DNA of 64,000 bases, from positions 155,495-219,494 of the forward strand of contig CAIQHF010000029.1 of NCBI GenBank assembly GCA_903871605.1. The letters run 5' to 3'. The stretch comes from an uncultured Sphingomonadaceae bacterium (GTDB lineage: Bacteria > Pseudomonadota > Alphaproteobacteria > Sphingomonadales > Sphingomonadaceae). Positions within the stretch are counted from its first letter, which is position 1. Each line of letters opens with the position of its first letter. The translations under genes were made by a program, and so were the position numbers. Positions 1-10,357 of the stretch are shown piece by piece. The notes beneath the pieces were generated by a model. The model was not told the origin of the DNA. It did not search any database and was given only the letters and a program-made list of their open reading frames with translations.

Positions 1-881
1 AAGGTTTCGCGTCCGCGGATCGCGATCTCCTCGAGCGTCTCGATACAGTCGGCGGCGAAGCCCGGCGTCAGCACCGCGATCCGCTTGACGCCGCGGCCCG
101 GCAGCGCCGCGAGCGTCGCGTCGGTCGCGGGTGCAAGCCACTTGGCGCGTCCGAAGCGCGACTGGAAGGCGACGACGAGATCCCGGCCCAGCGCCTCCGA
201 CAACAGCCGCGCGGTCTTGCGGCAGTGGCAATGATAGGGGTCGCCCAGCTCGAGCGTGCGCTGCGGCATGCCGTGGAAGCTCGCCATGATCGCATCCGGC
301 ACGAAGTCGAGCGCCGCGACCGACGCGCGCACCGAGGCGGCGAGCGCCTCGATATAGGCGGGGTCGTCATGATAGGGCGGCAGCGTGCGCAAGGCGGGCT
401 GCCAGCGCATGCCGGCGAGCGCCGCGAAGGCGGCGTCGTTGGCGGTCGCGGTCGTTGCCGCGCAATATTGCGGATAGAGCGGCGCCACCAGGATCCGCTC
501 GCACCCCGCCGCCTTGAGCGCGGCGAGCCGATCGCCGATCGCCGGGCGCCCGTAGCGCATCGCATGGTCGACGATCACGCCGGGGCCGAACGCATCTTCG
601 AGCGCGAGCGCCTGGCGGCGGGTGATCGCGGCGAGCGGCGAGCCGTCCTCGGTCCACACCATCCGATAGGCGTGCGCCGATTTCTGGGGCCGGGTGCGCA
701 GGATGACGCCGTGGAGCAGCGGCAGCCATGCGATGCGCGGGATCTCGACGACGCGCGGATCGGACAGGAATTCGGCGAGATACCGCCTGACCGCGCCCGC
801 CTCGGCCTCGTCGGGGGTGCCGAGATTGACGAGCAGCACGCCGATCCTCGGCGATTTGATAGGCGGATGGTCGGGATGCAT
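1..881 (-). CDS. hemH: Ferrochelatase, 3' end cut by window edge
   Basis: Ferrochelatase inserts ferrous iron into protoporphyrin IX, the last step of protoheme synthesis. The frame opens at an ATG at 881 ([20 protein letters not shown]) and runs off the left edge after 293 codons, so only the last few dozen residues are missing. Family signatures are [20 protein letters not shown] near the N-terminus, SFHGMPQRT with the presumed active-site His in the middle, [15 protein letters not shown], and [16 protein letters not shown] close to the break. It was called by translating the sequence, because an edge-truncated frame has no stop in the window. The next gene (dgt) ends about 190 bases upstream, so it is probably a separate unit. 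Confidence 0.93.
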   Translation of the reverse strand, partial: MHPDHPPIKSPRIGVLLVNLGTPDEAEAGAVRRYLAEFLSDPRVVEIPRIAWLPLLHGVILRTRPQKSAHAYRMVWTEDGSPLAAITRRQALALEDAFGPGVIVDHAMRYGRPAIGDRLAALKAAGCERILVAPLYPQYCAATTATANDAAFAALAGMRWQPALRTLPPYHDDPAYIEALAASVRASVAALDFVPDAIMASFHGMPQRTLELGDPYHCHCRKTARLLSEALGRDLVVAFQSRFGRAKWLAPATDATLAALPGRGVKRIAVLTPGFAADCIETLEEIAIRGRET

Positions 882-1074
882 GGGCAACTCGATAGGCGAA
901 CCGCGCCGTCCACGGAAGTGTCCTCGCCGTCAGGTCCGCCCCTGCAAGAGCAGGGTCACGCACGCAGGCGAGTGGTGAAGGATATCCACTCTCGAAGGGC
1001 GGGTAGCTCGATGTCGGGCGTGGTCCACCCCTCCACCGCCATGCGGCCCCCTCCGGCGGAGGATGTGTCTGCGC

Positions 1075-2238
1075 TCAGAACCCCTCGGGCAACGCGACCG
1101 GGCCGATCAGCTCGCGGTGGCGCGTGATCGCATAACGGTCGGTCATCCCCGCGATGAAGTCGGCGATGTGGCGCGTGCGGTTGGGTTCGGCCTCAGGCAG
1201 CGACGCGCGCCACTCGACGGGGAGCCGCGCCGGATCGGCCGCATAGGCGGCGAACAGCCGCGCGAGCAACCCGCGCGCCTCCTGCGCCACCGCCAGCTGC
1301 GAGGGGCTGTGATAGAGCGTCGCGTACATGAAGGTCTTGAGCACGCGTTCGTCGGCCGCCATCGCATCGGAGAAACCCGCGAGCTGACACGCTGCCGCGC
1401 GGACATCCGCGACGGTCTCGACGTTCGCCCGCCTGATCCGCCGGCGCGTCTCGTCGATCACGTCGTTGACCATCGCGCCGATCTGATCGCGCACCAGTTC
1501 GCGCGCGAGCCGCGCGCGCGGGACGTCGGGATGCCGGTCGCATACCGCGCGCCAGCGCGCCGAGACGAGCGGCACCGTGCAGAGCTGGTCGATGTCGAGA
1601 ATGCCCGCGCGCAGTCCGTCGTCGATGTCGTGATTATCATAGGCGATGTCGTCGGCGATCGCCGCGACCTGCGCCTCGAGGCTCGGCCATGCGCCCAGCG
1701 CGAGCGGGAAATCCGCGTCGACCTCGCCCAGCGCCCACGGCGCGTCGGCGACGGGGCCATTATGCTTGGCCAGCCCCTCGAGCATGTCCCAGCTCAGATT
1801 GAGCCCCGGCCAGCGTGGATAGGGGCTCTCGAGACGCGTCAGCACCCGCAGCGTATGTGCATTATGATCGAATCCGCCGGCGTGGGACATCGCCGCCTTG
1901 AGCGCATCCTCGCCGGCATGGCCGAACGGCGGATGACCGATATCGTGCGCGAGGCACAGTGCCTCGGTCAGATCCTCGTTGAGCCCGAGCGCGCGTGCGA
2001 TCGTTCGGCCGATCTGCGCGACCTCGATGCTGTGCGTGAGGCGGACGCGGAAATGATCGCCGTCGGGGGCGACGAACACCTGCGTCTTGTGACGCAGTCG
2101 CCGGAAGGCAATCGCATGGACGATGCGGTCGCGGTCGCGCTGGAAGGCGTCGCGCGGACCGCGCGTCTCGCCCGCAGGCTCGCCGTGCCGGCGGACCGCG
2201 CCCGCCGGGTCCGCCGCATAGGCCGCACCCTGCGTCAC
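1075..2238 (-). CDS. dgt: dGTP triphosphohydrolase-like HD protein
   Basis: 387 aa, HD-domain nucleotide hydrolase of the dGTPase type 2 group, predicted to cleave dNTPs to the nucleoside and tripolyphosphate. The family hallmarks are in order: [10 protein letters not shown] (about 46-55), LTHSIEV with His69, the HD pair in [12 protein letters not shown] (98-99) and a further metal-ligand Asp in [13 protein letters not shown]. The start is a GTG whose first bases overlap the TGA of the upstream SPOR gene (GTGA), so it is probably translationally coupled. Substrate preference cannot be read from sequence; many alphaproteobacterial members are annotated only as dGTPase-like. Confidence 0.93.
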   Translation of the reverse strand: MTQGAAYAADPAGAVRRHGEPAGETRGPRDAFQRDRDRIVHAIAFRRLRHKTQVFVAPDGDHFRVRLTHSIEVAQIGRTIARALGLNEDLTEALCLAHDIGHPPFGHAGEDALKAAMSHAGGFDHNAHTLRVLTRLESPYPRWPGLNLSWDMLEGLAKHNGPVADAPWALGEVDADFPLALGAWPSLEAQVAAIADDIAYDNHDIDDGLRAGILDIDQLCTVPLVSARWRAVCDRHPDVPRARLARELVRDQIGAMVNDVIDETRRRIRRANVETVADVRAAACQLAGFSDAMAADERVLKTFMYATLYHSPSQLAVAQEARGLLARLFAAYAADPARLPVEWRASLPEAEPNRTRHIADFIAGMTDRYAITRHRELIGPVALPEGF

Positions 2239-4448
2239 TGGCCGCTGTCGACCTTCTCGACCTTGGTGCCCTTCGGCGTCTTGACGGTGAAGCCGGAAAG
2301 CCCCTTGGCGGCCATCTTGTTAACGAACGCCTGCGCCTCGTCGGCGCTCTTGAACGGCCCGACAAGCAGCCGGTTGGTCGCATGGACGGGCGCGGTCTGC
2401 GGGGTGTGCCCCTTGAGCAGATCGGGCGCCTTCTTCTTGAGCCCGGCCCACGCCTTGTCCATGTCGTCCTTGTTCGCGCCACCGGCAACCTGGACGAAGA
2501 CGCGCTCGGGCGCGGCTCTGGTGTCGTCCTTCTTCGACGATTTGGTGGCCCCGGCATCGCCATCCTGGCTGGACGACGACCTGCCGTGCTTGCCCTTGCG
2601 GCCCTTGCCGTCATCGGGGGCCAAGTCGTCGGCGGCGGCGCGCTTGCTGCCATGCGCGTCCTTGCGCGACGCGCTCGAGCGATCGGAGTCCACCGCCGCG
2701 CTCCGCTTGCCGCGCGCGGCCGTGCCGGCGTCCTCGGGCTGATCCTCGTCGTCGCGTGCCGCGGCGCGGCCGCGCGTCGGCTTGCGACCCTTGCCGCCGC
2801 CCCCGCCGTCCACCGCCACGTCGGTCGCGGCGGATGGCGCGGGATGCGCCACGGTATGACGCCTGGACGTCGTATCGTCAGTATCCGCCGACGCGATCTG
2901 CACGTCATGCCTGCGTCTGAGGGCGGGCGGCGCGGTGTCGTCGGCGGAGGCCGGGCTGGCCGGCTTGCGCGACGCGGCGGACGCGAGCCTGGTCGCCTTG
3001 GATTCGCTCGCGGGCGCGGTGCTCGCAGCCTCGGCGTGCACCACGGGCGTCCCGACCGTCGTCGACGGCGCCACCGCGACGGCCGATCGCGGCGCGGCGC
3101 GCACGGCGTCGTGCGGCAGGTCATAATGGCCGACCGCGGCCGGCGTCGGAAGATCGGGCGCGGGTGGTCCGCTCGGCTGGACCGGCGTGGGGCGCGCCTC
3201 GGCGACCTGCGCCGGCGCGGATACGGGAACGGTGGCGGGCGCGGTCGAGACGGTCGCTGGTGCCGCCGTCGGGCCCTGCGCGACGCGCGTCGGCACGATC
3301 TGCGTCGCAGCCGGCTCGGTCGGGGTCGATCCCGGCGTCGGCGTCGGCTTGGCCTCGGCGGGGCTCAGCGCGATACGCGCCAGCGGTGCCGCCTCATAAG
3401 GTGGCTGGCCGAGCGCGAAGATGTCGCCACGCGACGCGATCGTGCGGTGGGGCGGCGTGCTGGCTTTGGCGACGACGGTCGTCGGCTGGGCCGGCGGCGC
3501 AGGCGCGGGCATGGACTGCGCCGCCAGCTGCGGGCGCGGCTGTGATACCGGCGCGAGGTCGCTCGAACGCGGCGAAGCCTGCGGCGCAGATGCCGGCCGC
3601 GCGGCGTTCGCGGCGGGCGCATAGGTCGGCGCGGTGCCGCTATTGGCGAGTTCGGTCGGCGTGTAGCTCCGTCCCGAGGTTGGCATCTCGCCGAAATTGA
3701 CCGCGCGCGCCTTGTCCGCCGGCGACAGCGATGCCAGCCGCACGAGGAAGGGCTGGAGCATGTCGGCCTGCTGCGGCAGCATGATGTGCGTGATCTCGCT
3801 CGCGCCCTTGGCATCGCCGTTCATCGCGAGCACGAAGGTCTGCGCGCGCCAGCCGGCGATGTCGCGCTTGCGGATCAGCGGATCGAGCGTCGCGATCGCC
3901 GCCGCCTTCTCGCCAGAAATCCCCTGCGAGAGCGCCAGGCGGCGGCGCACCGTATCGTTTTCGGGATGCGCGCCGAGCACCAGCATATAGTCATGCTGCG
4001 CCCGCTGCGGATCGCCTGTGAGATCGTAGGCGAGCCCGCGATCCTCGGCGATCTCGTCGTCGGGGATGCCCAGCCGGCTCGCCTCGGCGAACAGCCGCAA
4101 CGCGTCCTGCGGCTTCTCGAGCTCGATCAGCGCCGAACCCAGCCCCGCCTTCACATGGCCGTCGCGCGGCGCGATCTCCTGCGCACGGCCGAAGAAGCCG
4201 ACCGCGGCATTGGGATCGCCGAGCACCAGCGCATTATGCCCGGCCGCGGTCAGCGCGGCGAGATTGTTCGGCTCGACCGCGAGCGTGCGCAGTGCGGTCG
4301 CGAGCAGTTCGGCGGGGTCGCCCGCCTGCGGCAGCGGCTGGACGGTCGCACCGGCCGGATATTGCGCGAGCGCGGCGGGCGCGGCGGTCACCAGCAGCGC
4401 GGGCAGAATCAGGCGGCGGAGCGCGCGTGCGAAGGACGGGATCGGCAT
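2235..4448 (-). CDS. TPR and SPOR domain envelope protein
   Basis: 737 aa. The chosen ATG at 4448 gives a Sec signal peptide (basic RALRR, hydrophobic stretch, AALA-Q cleavage); the longer frame upstream adds only an unlikely Arg/Pro-rich tail. Residues about 30-260 look like TPR-type helical repeats ([37 protein letters not shown]). A Pro/Ala/Ser/Thr-rich linker of about 300 residues follows, then a Lys/Asp-rich segment, and the last 80 residues form a SPOR domain ([39 protein letters not shown]). SPOR domains bind denuded glycan strands at the septum, so a periplasmic, division-linked role is inferred. It is coupled to dgt, but no functional link is evident. Confidence 0.85.
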   Translation of the reverse strand: MPIPSFARALRRLILPALLVTAAPAALAQYPAGATVQPLPQAGDPAELLATALRTLAVEPNNLAALTAAGHNALVLGDPNAAVGFFGRAQEIAPRDGHVKAGLGSALIELEKPQDALRLFAEASRLGIPDDEIAEDRGLAYDLTGDPQRAQHDYMLVLGAHPENDTVRRRLALSQGISGEKAAAIATLDPLIRKRDIAGWRAQTFVLAMNGDAKGASEITHIMLPQQADMLQPFLVRLASLSPADKARAVNFGEMPTSGRSYTPTELANSGTAPTYAPAANAARPASAPQASPRSSDLAPVSQPRPQLAAQSMPAPAPPAQPTTVVAKASTPPHRTIASRGDIFALGQPPYEAAPLARIALSPAEAKPTPTPGSTPTEPAATQIVPTRVAQGPTAAPATVSTAPATVPVSAPAQVAEARPTPVQPSGPPAPDLPTPAAVGHYDLPHDAVRAAPRSAVAVAPSTTVGTPVVHAEAASTAPASESKATRLASAASRKPASPASADDTAPPALRRRHDVQIASADTDDTTSRRHTVAHPAPSAATDVAVDGGGGGKGRKPTRGRAAARDDEDQPEDAGTAARGKRSAAVDSDRSSASRKDAHGSKRAAADDLAPDDGKGRKGKHGRSSSSQDGDAGATKSSKKDDTRAAPERVFVQVAGGANKDDMDKAWAGLKKKAPDLLKGHTPQTAPVHATNRLLVGPFKSADEAQAFVNKMAAKGLSGFTVKTPKGTKVEKVDSGQ

Positions 4449-4599
4449 GCCGCAAGGCTTTGGGCGAGGTTCGGCGCGCGTGCAAGAGGGCGGCGGTCGA
4501 GCCGCGCCCGGCGCCCGTCGTGTCACGCCGGATGGATTGGTTAACCGCTTTTTTACCCAAGCGGGCGCCTAGTCGCGGCTCGAACCAGGCAAGGGCAGG

Positions 4600-5361
4600 A
4601 TGATGAACGGACTCGGACGGGCACGGCAGGGCGCGACGCTGGCGATGACGGCAATGCTGCTCGCCTCCTGTTCGCATCGCCAGCCGCCTGCGGTCGCCGC
4701 TGCCGAGATCGCGCCCGTCGTGGTGCCGCGCCCGGTGCTCCCCGCAGAGCTCGGCGCGATCGTTCCGCCGCCGCGCGCCGCCGACGGCAGCTACCAGACG
4801 ATCAACCATGGTATCGATCCGCACCAGGCAATGTGGCACGTCCGTGCCGCGCTCAATGTGGCCGCGATCGGGTGCCGCGCGCCGGATGATGCCGGGCTGA
4901 TACCCGCCTATAATGCGATGCTCGCCAGCCAGCGCGCAACGCTCGCCGCCGCCGACATCGCGGTCAAGGCGAGCTTTCGCGCGCGGCTCGGCGCGAACTG
5001 GCAGGCCGCGCACGACGTCTATATGACGCAGCTGTATAATTTCTTCGCGCAGCCCGCCGCCAAGGCGCGCTTCTGCGCGGCGGCGGATGCGATCGCGCCG
5101 CAAGCCGCGAGCGTTCCCGCAGGTGGATTCGAGGCGTTTGCGCAGACCGCTCTGCCCGCGCTCGAGGCGCCGTTCATCGCCAATTATCGCGCGGTCGATG
5201 ACTATCGGGTCGCGCTAGCCGCGTGGACGGCCGGCGGGGCCGGCGCGCCGCGCACCGAGCTCGCCGCCGCCCCAGAGAGCGAATTGCGGCTGAGCTATGC
5301 CGACATGAACAGCCTTCTCGCCTGGCAGCCCGGCCAGCCGACGCGGATCGCGGCGCGCTGA
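4600..5361 (+). CDS. Predicted lipoprotein of unknown function
   Basis: 253 aa. The N-terminus is a lipoprotein signal with the lipobox LLASC (Cys24 from the first Met). Two adjacent ATGs at 4600 and 4603 follow an AAGGGCAGG stretch; either could start. The mature part is Ala-rich and mostly helical, with Cys in AAIGCRAPDD and KARFCAAADAI that could form a disulfide. I do not recognise a family. It stands alone on the plus strand, divergent from the SPOR gene and convergent with ftsZ, with a strong hairpin between it and ftsZ. Confidence 0.75.
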   Translation: MMNGLGRARQGATLAMTAMLLASCSHRQPPAVAAAEIAPVVVPRPVLPAELGAIVPPPRAADGSYQTINHGIDPHQAMWHVRAALNVAAIGCRAPDDAGLIPAYNAMLASQRATLAAADIAVKASFRARLGANWQAAHDVYMTQLYNFFAQPAAKARFCAAADAIAPQAASVPAGGFEAFAQTALPALEAPFIANYRAVDDYRVALAAWTAGGAGAPRTELAAAPESELRLSYADMNSLLAWQPGQPTRIAAR

Positions 5362-5366
5362 AGGGG

Positions 5367-5391
5367 CGCCCCCTCCCGCGAGGAGGGGGCG
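5367..5391. terminator. GC-rich hairpin between convergent lipoprotein gene and ftsZ
   Basis: A perfect 10-bp inverted repeat (CGCCCCCTCC with GGAGGGGGCG) and a 5-base loop lies in the 42 bases between two convergent stop codons. There is no T-tract on either side, so this is a candidate bidirectional or Rho-assisted transcript end rather than a textbook intrinsic terminator. Confidence 0.5.
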
Positions 5392-5403
5392 GCGATCTGC
5401 TAC

Positions 5404-6891
5404 TTACTGGTTGTTCTGGCGGTTGAGGAAACCGGGTAGGTCGAGCGATTCCTTGCGCGAGACGGGCGCCTCTTCCTCGACATTGGCCTTGGCGGCACCG
5501 CGGGCGATCGACGACATCCGCTCGAACAGCGTGCCGCCCTCGCGCGGTGCGGCGGCGGCGGCGCGCGGCGCGCGCGGCGCCGGTTCGGCCACCGTCTCGC
5601 CGCCCGCGTTGAGCCAGCGGCGATTGCCTTGCGCGGCCGCCGGGTCGGCATCGATCGATTCGGCATGCGGCGGCAGCGGATTGGGCGAAACCGGGGCGGT
5701 CAGGATCGTCTCGCTGCCGAGCAGCAGTTCGTCGGCCTCGTCCGACGCACCCTCCGCCGATGCGCTCGCCGCCCCGACCGCCGTGACCGCGGTCGGGGTC
5801 ACCGGCGCCGCAACCGGTGCTGGCGCAGCGGAAGCAGGCGCGACAACGGCCGGCGCGGGCTCGACGCGCGGCTTGGCCGCAGCGGGGAAGCTGAACACCT
5901 TGGCGGGCTCGGCGGCGGTGGCGGCCTCCGCCTCGATCCCGGTCGCGACCACCGAGACGCGGATCTTGCCCTCGAGATCATTGTTGAACGCCGAACCCCA
6001 GATGATGTTGGCATCGGGATCGACCAGCTCGCGGATGTGGTTGGCGGCCTCGTCGACCTCCATCAGCCGCATGTCCTCGCCGCCGGTGATCGACACGATC
6101 ACGCCCTTGGCGCCCTTCATGCTGACGCCGTCGAGCAGCGGGTTGGCGATCGCCTTCTCGGCGGCCTCGATCGCGCGATTGTCGCCCGAGGCCTCGCCGG
6201 TGCCCATCATCGCCTTGCCCATCTCGCCCATCACCGAGCGGACGTCGGCGAAGTCGAGGTTGATGAGACCCGGCATCACCATCAGGTCGGTGATCCCGCG
6301 GACGCCCTGCTGGAGCACTTCATCGGCCATCTTGAACGCGTCCTTGAAGGTCGTGTTCGGGTTGGCGATCAGGAACAGATTCTGGTTGGGGATGACGATC
6401 AGCGTATCGACGTGCTTCTGCAGCTCCTCGATGCCCGCCTCGGCGGCGCGCATCCGGCGCGCGCCCTCGAACGAGAAGGGCTTGGTGACGACGCCGACGG
6501 TCAGGATGCCGCGCTCGCGCGCCGCCTTGGCGATGACCGGCGCCGCACCGGTGCCGGTGCCACCGCCCATGCCGGCCGCGATGAAGCACATATGCGCGCC
6601 CTCGAGCGCCTTCTCGACCTGCTCCATCGTCTCTTCGGCGGCGGCTCGCCCGATCTCGGGGCGCGAACCGGCGCCGAGGCCCTGGGTGATGCGCAGCCCG
6701 AGCTGGATGCGGCGCTCGGCGGGGGAGTGGTTGAGCGCCTGCGCATCGGTGTTGGCGACGAGGAAGTCGACGCCCTGCACCGCGGCCTCGATCATGTTGG
6801 CGATCGCGTTGCCGCCCGCGCCGCCGACGCCGATCACGCTGATGCGGGGACGGAGTTCATCGACCTCAGGCCGCACGAATTCGATGCTCAT
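5404..6891 (-). CDS. ftsZ: Cell division protein FtsZ
   Basis: 495 aa tubulin-like GTPase that forms the Z ring. The start at 6891 ([10 protein letters not shown]) has GAGGAG about 7 bases upstream; the frame further upstream is non-coding. The GTPase domain opens with [14 protein letters not shown], has the tubulin signature [11 protein letters not shown] (108-118) and the T7-loop-like segment NLDFADVRS. After about residue 320 comes a long Pro/Ala-rich linker of about 160 residues, longer than in E. coli, and the conserved tail [12 protein letters not shown] that binds FtsA. It is the last dcw gene and the only one preceded by a sizeable gap (127 bases to ftsA), suggesting separate control. 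Confidence 0.98.
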   Translation of the reverse strand: MSIEFVRPEVDELRPRISVIGVGGAGGNAIANMIEAAVQGVDFLVANTDAQALNHSPAERRIQLGLRITQGLGAGSRPEIGRAAAEETMEQVEKALEGAHMCFIAAGMGGGTGTGAAPVIAKAARERGILTVGVVTKPFSFEGARRMRAAEAGIEELQKHVDTLIVIPNQNLFLIANPNTTFKDAFKMADEVLQQGVRGITDLMVMPGLINLDFADVRSVMGEMGKAMMGTGEASGDNRAIEAAEKAIANPLLDGVSMKGAKGVIVSITGGEDMRLMEVDEAANHIRELVDPDANIIWGSAFNNDLEGKIRVSVVATGIEAEAATAAEPAKVFSFPAAAKPRVEPAPAVVAPASAAPAPVAAPVTPTAVTAVGAASASAEGASDEADELLLGSETILTAPVSPNPLPPHAESIDADPAAAQGNRRWLNAGGETVAEPAPRAPRAAAAAPREGGTLFERMSSIARGAAKANVEEEAPVSRKESLDLPGFLNRQNNQ

Positions 6892-6995
6892 CTTCAAACT
6901 CCTCGAAAGCCGGGAGTGCCCCCAAGGCTCGCTCCCCTGATTCTGCCAAAAGCGGCACGCCGACGCACGCGAAAAGATTAACAATCCACATATTT

Positions 6996-7014
6996 CTTCG
7001 GCACGTGGCCGAAG
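6996..7014 (-). promoter_or_regulatory. Hairpin in the ftsA-ftsZ gap
   Basis: Just after the ftsA stop codon, the minus-strand transcript can form a 7-bp stem (CTTCGGC with GCCGAAG, 5-base loop) followed by AAATATG. It could be a weak terminator or mRNA-processing stem separating ftsZ from the upstream genes. The rest of the 127-base gap is AT-richer than its surroundings around TTGTTAATCTTTTC and may hold an ftsZ promoter, but no convincing -35/-10 pair was found. Confidence 0.4.
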
Positions 7015-7018
7015 AGAC

Positions 7019-8281
7019 TCAATAGCCGCTCCGGAATGCTGCGATGAGACGGTGGACCAGCCCGCTCGGCGTCCTGCGTTCGGGCGTCGATCTTGCCGAT
7101 TCCGCGCCGCGCAGATCGACGGGATTGGATGCGGCATAGACGGCGAGCCCGGTCAGCGTCGCGAACGCCGGCCCCGAATGCGCCTCGGGCAGCGCCGCCA
7201 GCCCGCGCGGACGGCCGATGCGGACCGCACGGCCGAGCACGCCCTGGATATAGTCGGCAATGCCCTTGAGCTCGGCGCCGCCGCCGGTCAGCACGACCTG
7301 CCGCCCGACCGGCCCGGCGAAACCGAGCTGCTTGAGCGCCGCGGCGATGTCGGTCGAGAGCAGGTCGAGCCGCTGGCGGATCACCGAGATCAGCTGCGCA
7401 CGGGTGATCCGCTGCGGCTCCGCGCCCTCCTCGACGCCGGCCATCGGCGCCACGTCGATCATGTCGTGATTATCGCGCGGCGAGGTCGTCGCCGAACCGT
7501 AGAAACATTTGATCCGCTCGGCCTGGCTGCGGCGCGTGCCGAAGGCGGAAGCGATGTCGTCGGTGATGTCCGATCCGCCGTACGGGATCGCCGCCAACCC
7601 GACGAGCATCCCGCCCGCGAACAGCGAGACGTTGGTCACCCCAGCGCCGAGCTCGACCAGCGCGACGCCGAGCTCGCGCTCCTCATCGGACAGGCAGGCG
7701 AGCCCCGTCGCGATCGGTGCCGCGACGATCGCCCTGACCGCCAGATGCGCCGATCGGACCGACAGATCGAGATTGCGCACCGGCGACGAATCCGCCGCGA
7801 TCACGTGGATGTCGACTCCGAGCCGGTCGGCATGGAGCCCGAGCGGCTTCTTGACCCCCTGGACGCCGTCTAGCGTGTAGAGCGTCGGCTGCGCGTGCAG
7901 CACCATGCGCCCCTCGGGATCGATCGAATTGCGCCCGGCATCGAGCAGATCGTCGATGTCGCCCTGCTCGATGCGGTGCCCGCCCAGCTCGACCTCGACC
8001 GAGGCGACGCGGCTGACCAGCCCGCCTGCGGAAAATCCCACCCACACCTGCTCGATATTGACCCCGGCGATGCGCTCGGCCTGTTCGACCGCCTCGCGGA
8101 TCGCGACCTCGGTGCGTTCCATGTCGGCGACATAGCCGCGCTTGACGCCGCGACTCTCGCGCTGACCGGTGCCGAGCACGGTCAGCTCGCCATCCTCGCC
8201 CTGCTGCGCGATCAGCGCGCAGACCTTGGACGAACCGATATCGAGCGTGGTGATAAGCTTGTCGGTGCGGCCTTGCGCCAT
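7019..8281 (-). CDS. ftsA: Cell division protein FtsA
   Basis: 420 aa, actin-like ATPase that tethers FtsZ to the membrane. The N-terminal phosphate-binding loop [12 protein letters not shown] (about 13-24) and the second nucleotide motif [13 protein letters not shown] are clear; [14 protein letters not shown] is the adenosine motif. The C-terminus, [12 protein letters not shown], is the expected membrane-targeting amphipathic helix. The start ATG at 8281 lies 9 bases downstream of the ftsQ stop. Confidence 0.97.
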   Translation of the reverse strand: MAQGRTDKLITTLDIGSSKVCALIAQQGEDGELTVLGTGQRESRGVKRGYVADMERTEVAIREAVEQAERIAGVNIEQVWVGFSAGGLVSRVASVEVELGGHRIEQGDIDDLLDAGRNSIDPEGRMVLHAQPTLYTLDGVQGVKKPLGLHADRLGVDIHVIAADSSPVRNLDLSVRSAHLAVRAIVAAPIATGLACLSDEERELGVALVELGAGVTNVSLFAGGMLVGLAAIPYGGSDITDDIASAFGTRRSQAERIKCFYGSATTSPRDNHDMIDVAPMAGVEEGAEPQRITRAQLISVIRQRLDLLSTDIAAALKQLGFAGPVGRQVVLTGGGAELKGIADYIQGVLGRAVRIGRPRGLAALPEAHSGPAFATLTGLAVYAASNPVDLRGAESARSTPERRTPSGLVHRLIAAFRSGY

Positions 8282-8290
8282 CCTTGGCCC

Positions 8291-9241
8291 CTAGATGGCG
8301 TCGGTGCCCGCCGGTGCGGGCGGGGTGGCGGGGGAGGTGGCGGGATCGGCGATCTCGTGGCCGGGTTCCTGGCTGACGCGCACGACGGTCTTGCCGGGCA
8401 ACCGCATGTCGAAATGGACGAAGCCCTGACCGAGCAGCCGCGCGGCCTGGTCCATCCGATCGAACTTGGCATAGGCATCGCCGGCGGCCTTGTCGCCCTC
8501 GGGCAGCGCCAGCGTCTCGCCGCTGTTGAAGCGAATGTCCCAGCGGCGATCGCCGACCCAGCTCGCGCCCGCGACCAGCGGCTTGAGCCGCGGTGCCGCG
8601 TCCATCAGCGCGGCGAGCTGCGTGGCGTGCGTGTTGGCGCCCGGGCCGATCACGATCGGCAGATCGGGCATCGCCTGCGGATCGACCGCCTGCAGCACGA
8701 CGCCGTCCTTGTCGATCAGGCTGAGCTTGCCCTGATATTGCCAGATCGCCGACGGCTGGCGCTCGACGATGTCGACGAGCAGCGTGTCGGGCAGGCGGCG
8801 CGAGACGCGCGCGTCGGCGACCCAGCCATATTGCAGCAGCTTCCGGCGGATCTCGCCGAGATCGACGAGCGGCATTGCGGTCGAGTTCTGGTCGAGCGCG
8901 ACCGAATAGACGGGGAGCCGGTCCATATGGTGGATGCCCTGGATCTCGACGCGCTTGACCGAAAAGCCCATCATGCCGATCAGTTCGCCGAGCTCGGTGC
9001 CCGCCGCCTGCGGCAATCTGAGCGCGAACGCTGTCGCGACGATCGCCAGCGCGACGATCAGCGCGGCGAGCTTGTAGAGCCAGGTCTTGAGCGCGGCGAC
9101 GGGCACCGGGCTGATCGCCAATGCGCGCCCCGTCGCCTGCTTCGCGCGCGCATTGGCGGCCGTCACGCCGCGCCGCGCGACGGTCGGCGCGCGGGCGTGC
9201 CTGGGTTGCGAGCCCCGTCTGATCCGCGCGCGCTCGGTCAC
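8291..9241 (-). CDS. ftsQ: Cell division protein FtsQ
   Basis: 316 aa bitopic divisome protein linking FtsA/FtsZ to the periplasmic synthases. A basic cytoplasmic N-terminus of about 50 residues precedes one membrane segment (KLAALIVALAIVATAFAL). A POTRA domain follows (FSVKRVEIQGIHHMDRLPVY), then the FtsQ beta domain (RRLPDTLLVDIVERQPSAIW). A Pro/Ala-rich tail ends the protein. It starts at GTG, and the first bases overlap the ddl stop as GTGA. Confidence 0.95.
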   Translation of the reverse strand: MTERARIRRGSQPRHARAPTVARRGVTAANARAKQATGRALAISPVPVAALKTWLYKLAALIVALAIVATAFALRLPQAAGTELGELIGMMGFSVKRVEIQGIHHMDRLPVYSVALDQNSTAMPLVDLGEIRRKLLQYGWVADARVSRRLPDTLLVDIVERQPSAIWQYQGKLSLIDKDGVVLQAVDPQAMPDLPIVIGPGANTHATQLAALMDAAPRLKPLVAGASWVGDRRWDIRFNSGETLALPEGDKAAGDAYAKFDRMDQAARLLGQGFVHFDMRLPGKTVVRVSQEPGHEIADPATSPATPPAPAGTDAI

Positions 9242-10194
9242 CTGTCGTTCCCCCGGCTCGCCGCATCGGCGCGATCGAGCGCCTCGTCGATCAGGCGCTG
9301 GACAAGCGCCTCGTAGCTCAGCCCGACGTGCCGTGCCTGCTCGGGAACGAGGCTCAGCGGCGTCATTCCGGGCTGCGTGTTGACCTCGAGCAGATACAGC
9401 CCGGCAAGGCCCTGCTCGTCGTCCCAGCGAAAGTCCGAGCGCGAGCAGCCCCTGCAGCCGAGCAGACGGTGCGCGTCCTCAGCGATCCGCATCGCGGCGG
9501 CGGCGACATCGTCTGGTATCTCGGCCGGGCAGACGTGGGTGGTGATGCCGTCGGTATATTTATGGTCGTAATCATAGAAGCCGCTGTCGATCTTGAGTTC
9601 GGTCACCGCCAGCGCCGCGTCGCCGAGCACCGCGACGGTCAGTTCCTTGCCGCGGATGAACGGCTCGGCGACCAGATGGTCGAAATGCTTCCACGGCCCT
9701 TCGCTGTCGCGGCCGATCGGGGTGCCGTAATTGCCCCCCGCCGTCACGATCGCGACGCCGACCGACGATCCCTCGTTGACCGGCTTCAGCACATAGGGCC
9801 GCGGCAGCGGATCGCCGTCGTACAGGGTCTCGCTGGCGACCAGCTTGCCCGCGGGCATGCGGATGCCGTGCGGCACCAGCGCCTGCTTGGTCAATTCCTT
9901 GTCGATCGCGATTACCGAGGTGGTCAGCCCGCTGTGCGTATAGGGCAGCCCCATGATGTCGAGCAGGCCCTGTACCGAGCCATCCTCGCCCGGCGTGCCG
10001 TGCAGCGCGTTGAACACGATATCGGGCGCGGCGAGCGTCAGCTTGGTCGCGACGTCGCGCTCCATGTCGATCGCGACGACGCGGTGGCCGAGCCGGTCGA
10101 GCGCGGCGGCGACGCCCCGGCCCGAGGTCAGCGACACCTCGCGCTCGGCCGACCAGCCGCCCATCAGCACCGCGACGTGGAGGGGACGGGTCAT
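9238..10194 (-). CDS. ddl: D-alanine--D-alanine ligase
   Basis: 318 aa ATP-grasp enzyme making D-Ala-D-Ala for MurF. The start at 10194 has GGAGG 6 bases upstream (GGAGGATGGTATG), which sets it against the longer frame. Signatures: HGTPGEDGSVQGLLDIMGLP (65-84), YVLKPVNEGSSVGV, the catalytic region GFYDYDHKY, and LLEVNTQPGMTPLSLVP near the C-terminus with the metal-binding Glu and Asn. It is the only cytoplasmic precursor gene here separated from its upstream neighbour (murB) by a large gap. Confidence 0.97.
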   Translation of the reverse strand: MTRPLHVAVLMGGWSAEREVSLTSGRGVAAALDRLGHRVVAIDMERDVATKLTLAAPDIVFNALHGTPGEDGSVQGLLDIMGLPYTHSGLTTSVIAIDKELTKQALVPHGIRMPAGKLVASETLYDGDPLPRPYVLKPVNEGSSVGVAIVTAGGNYGTPIGRDSEGPWKHFDHLVAEPFIRGKELTVAVLGDAALAVTELKIDSGFYDYDHKYTDGITTHVCPAEIPDDVAAAAMRIAEDAHRLLGCRGCSRSDFRWDDEQGLAGLYLLEVNTQPGMTPLSLVPEQARHVGLSYEALVQRLIDEALDRADAASRGNDR

Positions 10195-10199
10195 ACCAT

Positions 10200-10345
10200 C
10201 CTCCCCATCGCGGATGGGGCGGGAGACCGCCGCCGCAGGCGGGGGCGGACCGATTCCGCCACAAGGCGCAGCGCCTGCGGCAATGCCGCTCCACCACCGG
10301 CGATGCCGGCGGTACCCCTCCCCCCGCGTGGCGCGCGGAGGATGA
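10200..10345. repeat. GC-rich palindromic spacer between murB and ddl
   Basis: The 163-base murB-ddl gap contains several short inverted repeats (CCCCATCGCGGATGGGG, CCGCCGCAGGCGG, CCACCGGCGATGCCGGCGG). The last resembles part of the palindrome cluster between rpoA and rplQ. No ORF or promoter is evident. It is probably a dispersed repeat, degraded and weakly supported. Confidence 0.35.
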
Positions 10346-10357
10346 TGCCGAAACCGC

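Noticed and set aside
1063..2742. Plus-strand open frame of 559 codons
   Set aside because: Antisense to dgt and the SPOR gene; open only because of high GC. The minus strand carries the recognised domains.
4544..4560. TTAA-N7-TTTA near the start of the lipoprotein gene, like a CtrA box
   Set aside because: One half-site mismatches and the spacer is generic; not enough to call without conservation.
6980..6992. CAATCCACA upstream of ftsZ as a DnaA box
   Set aside because: Two mismatches to the consensus in the first half.
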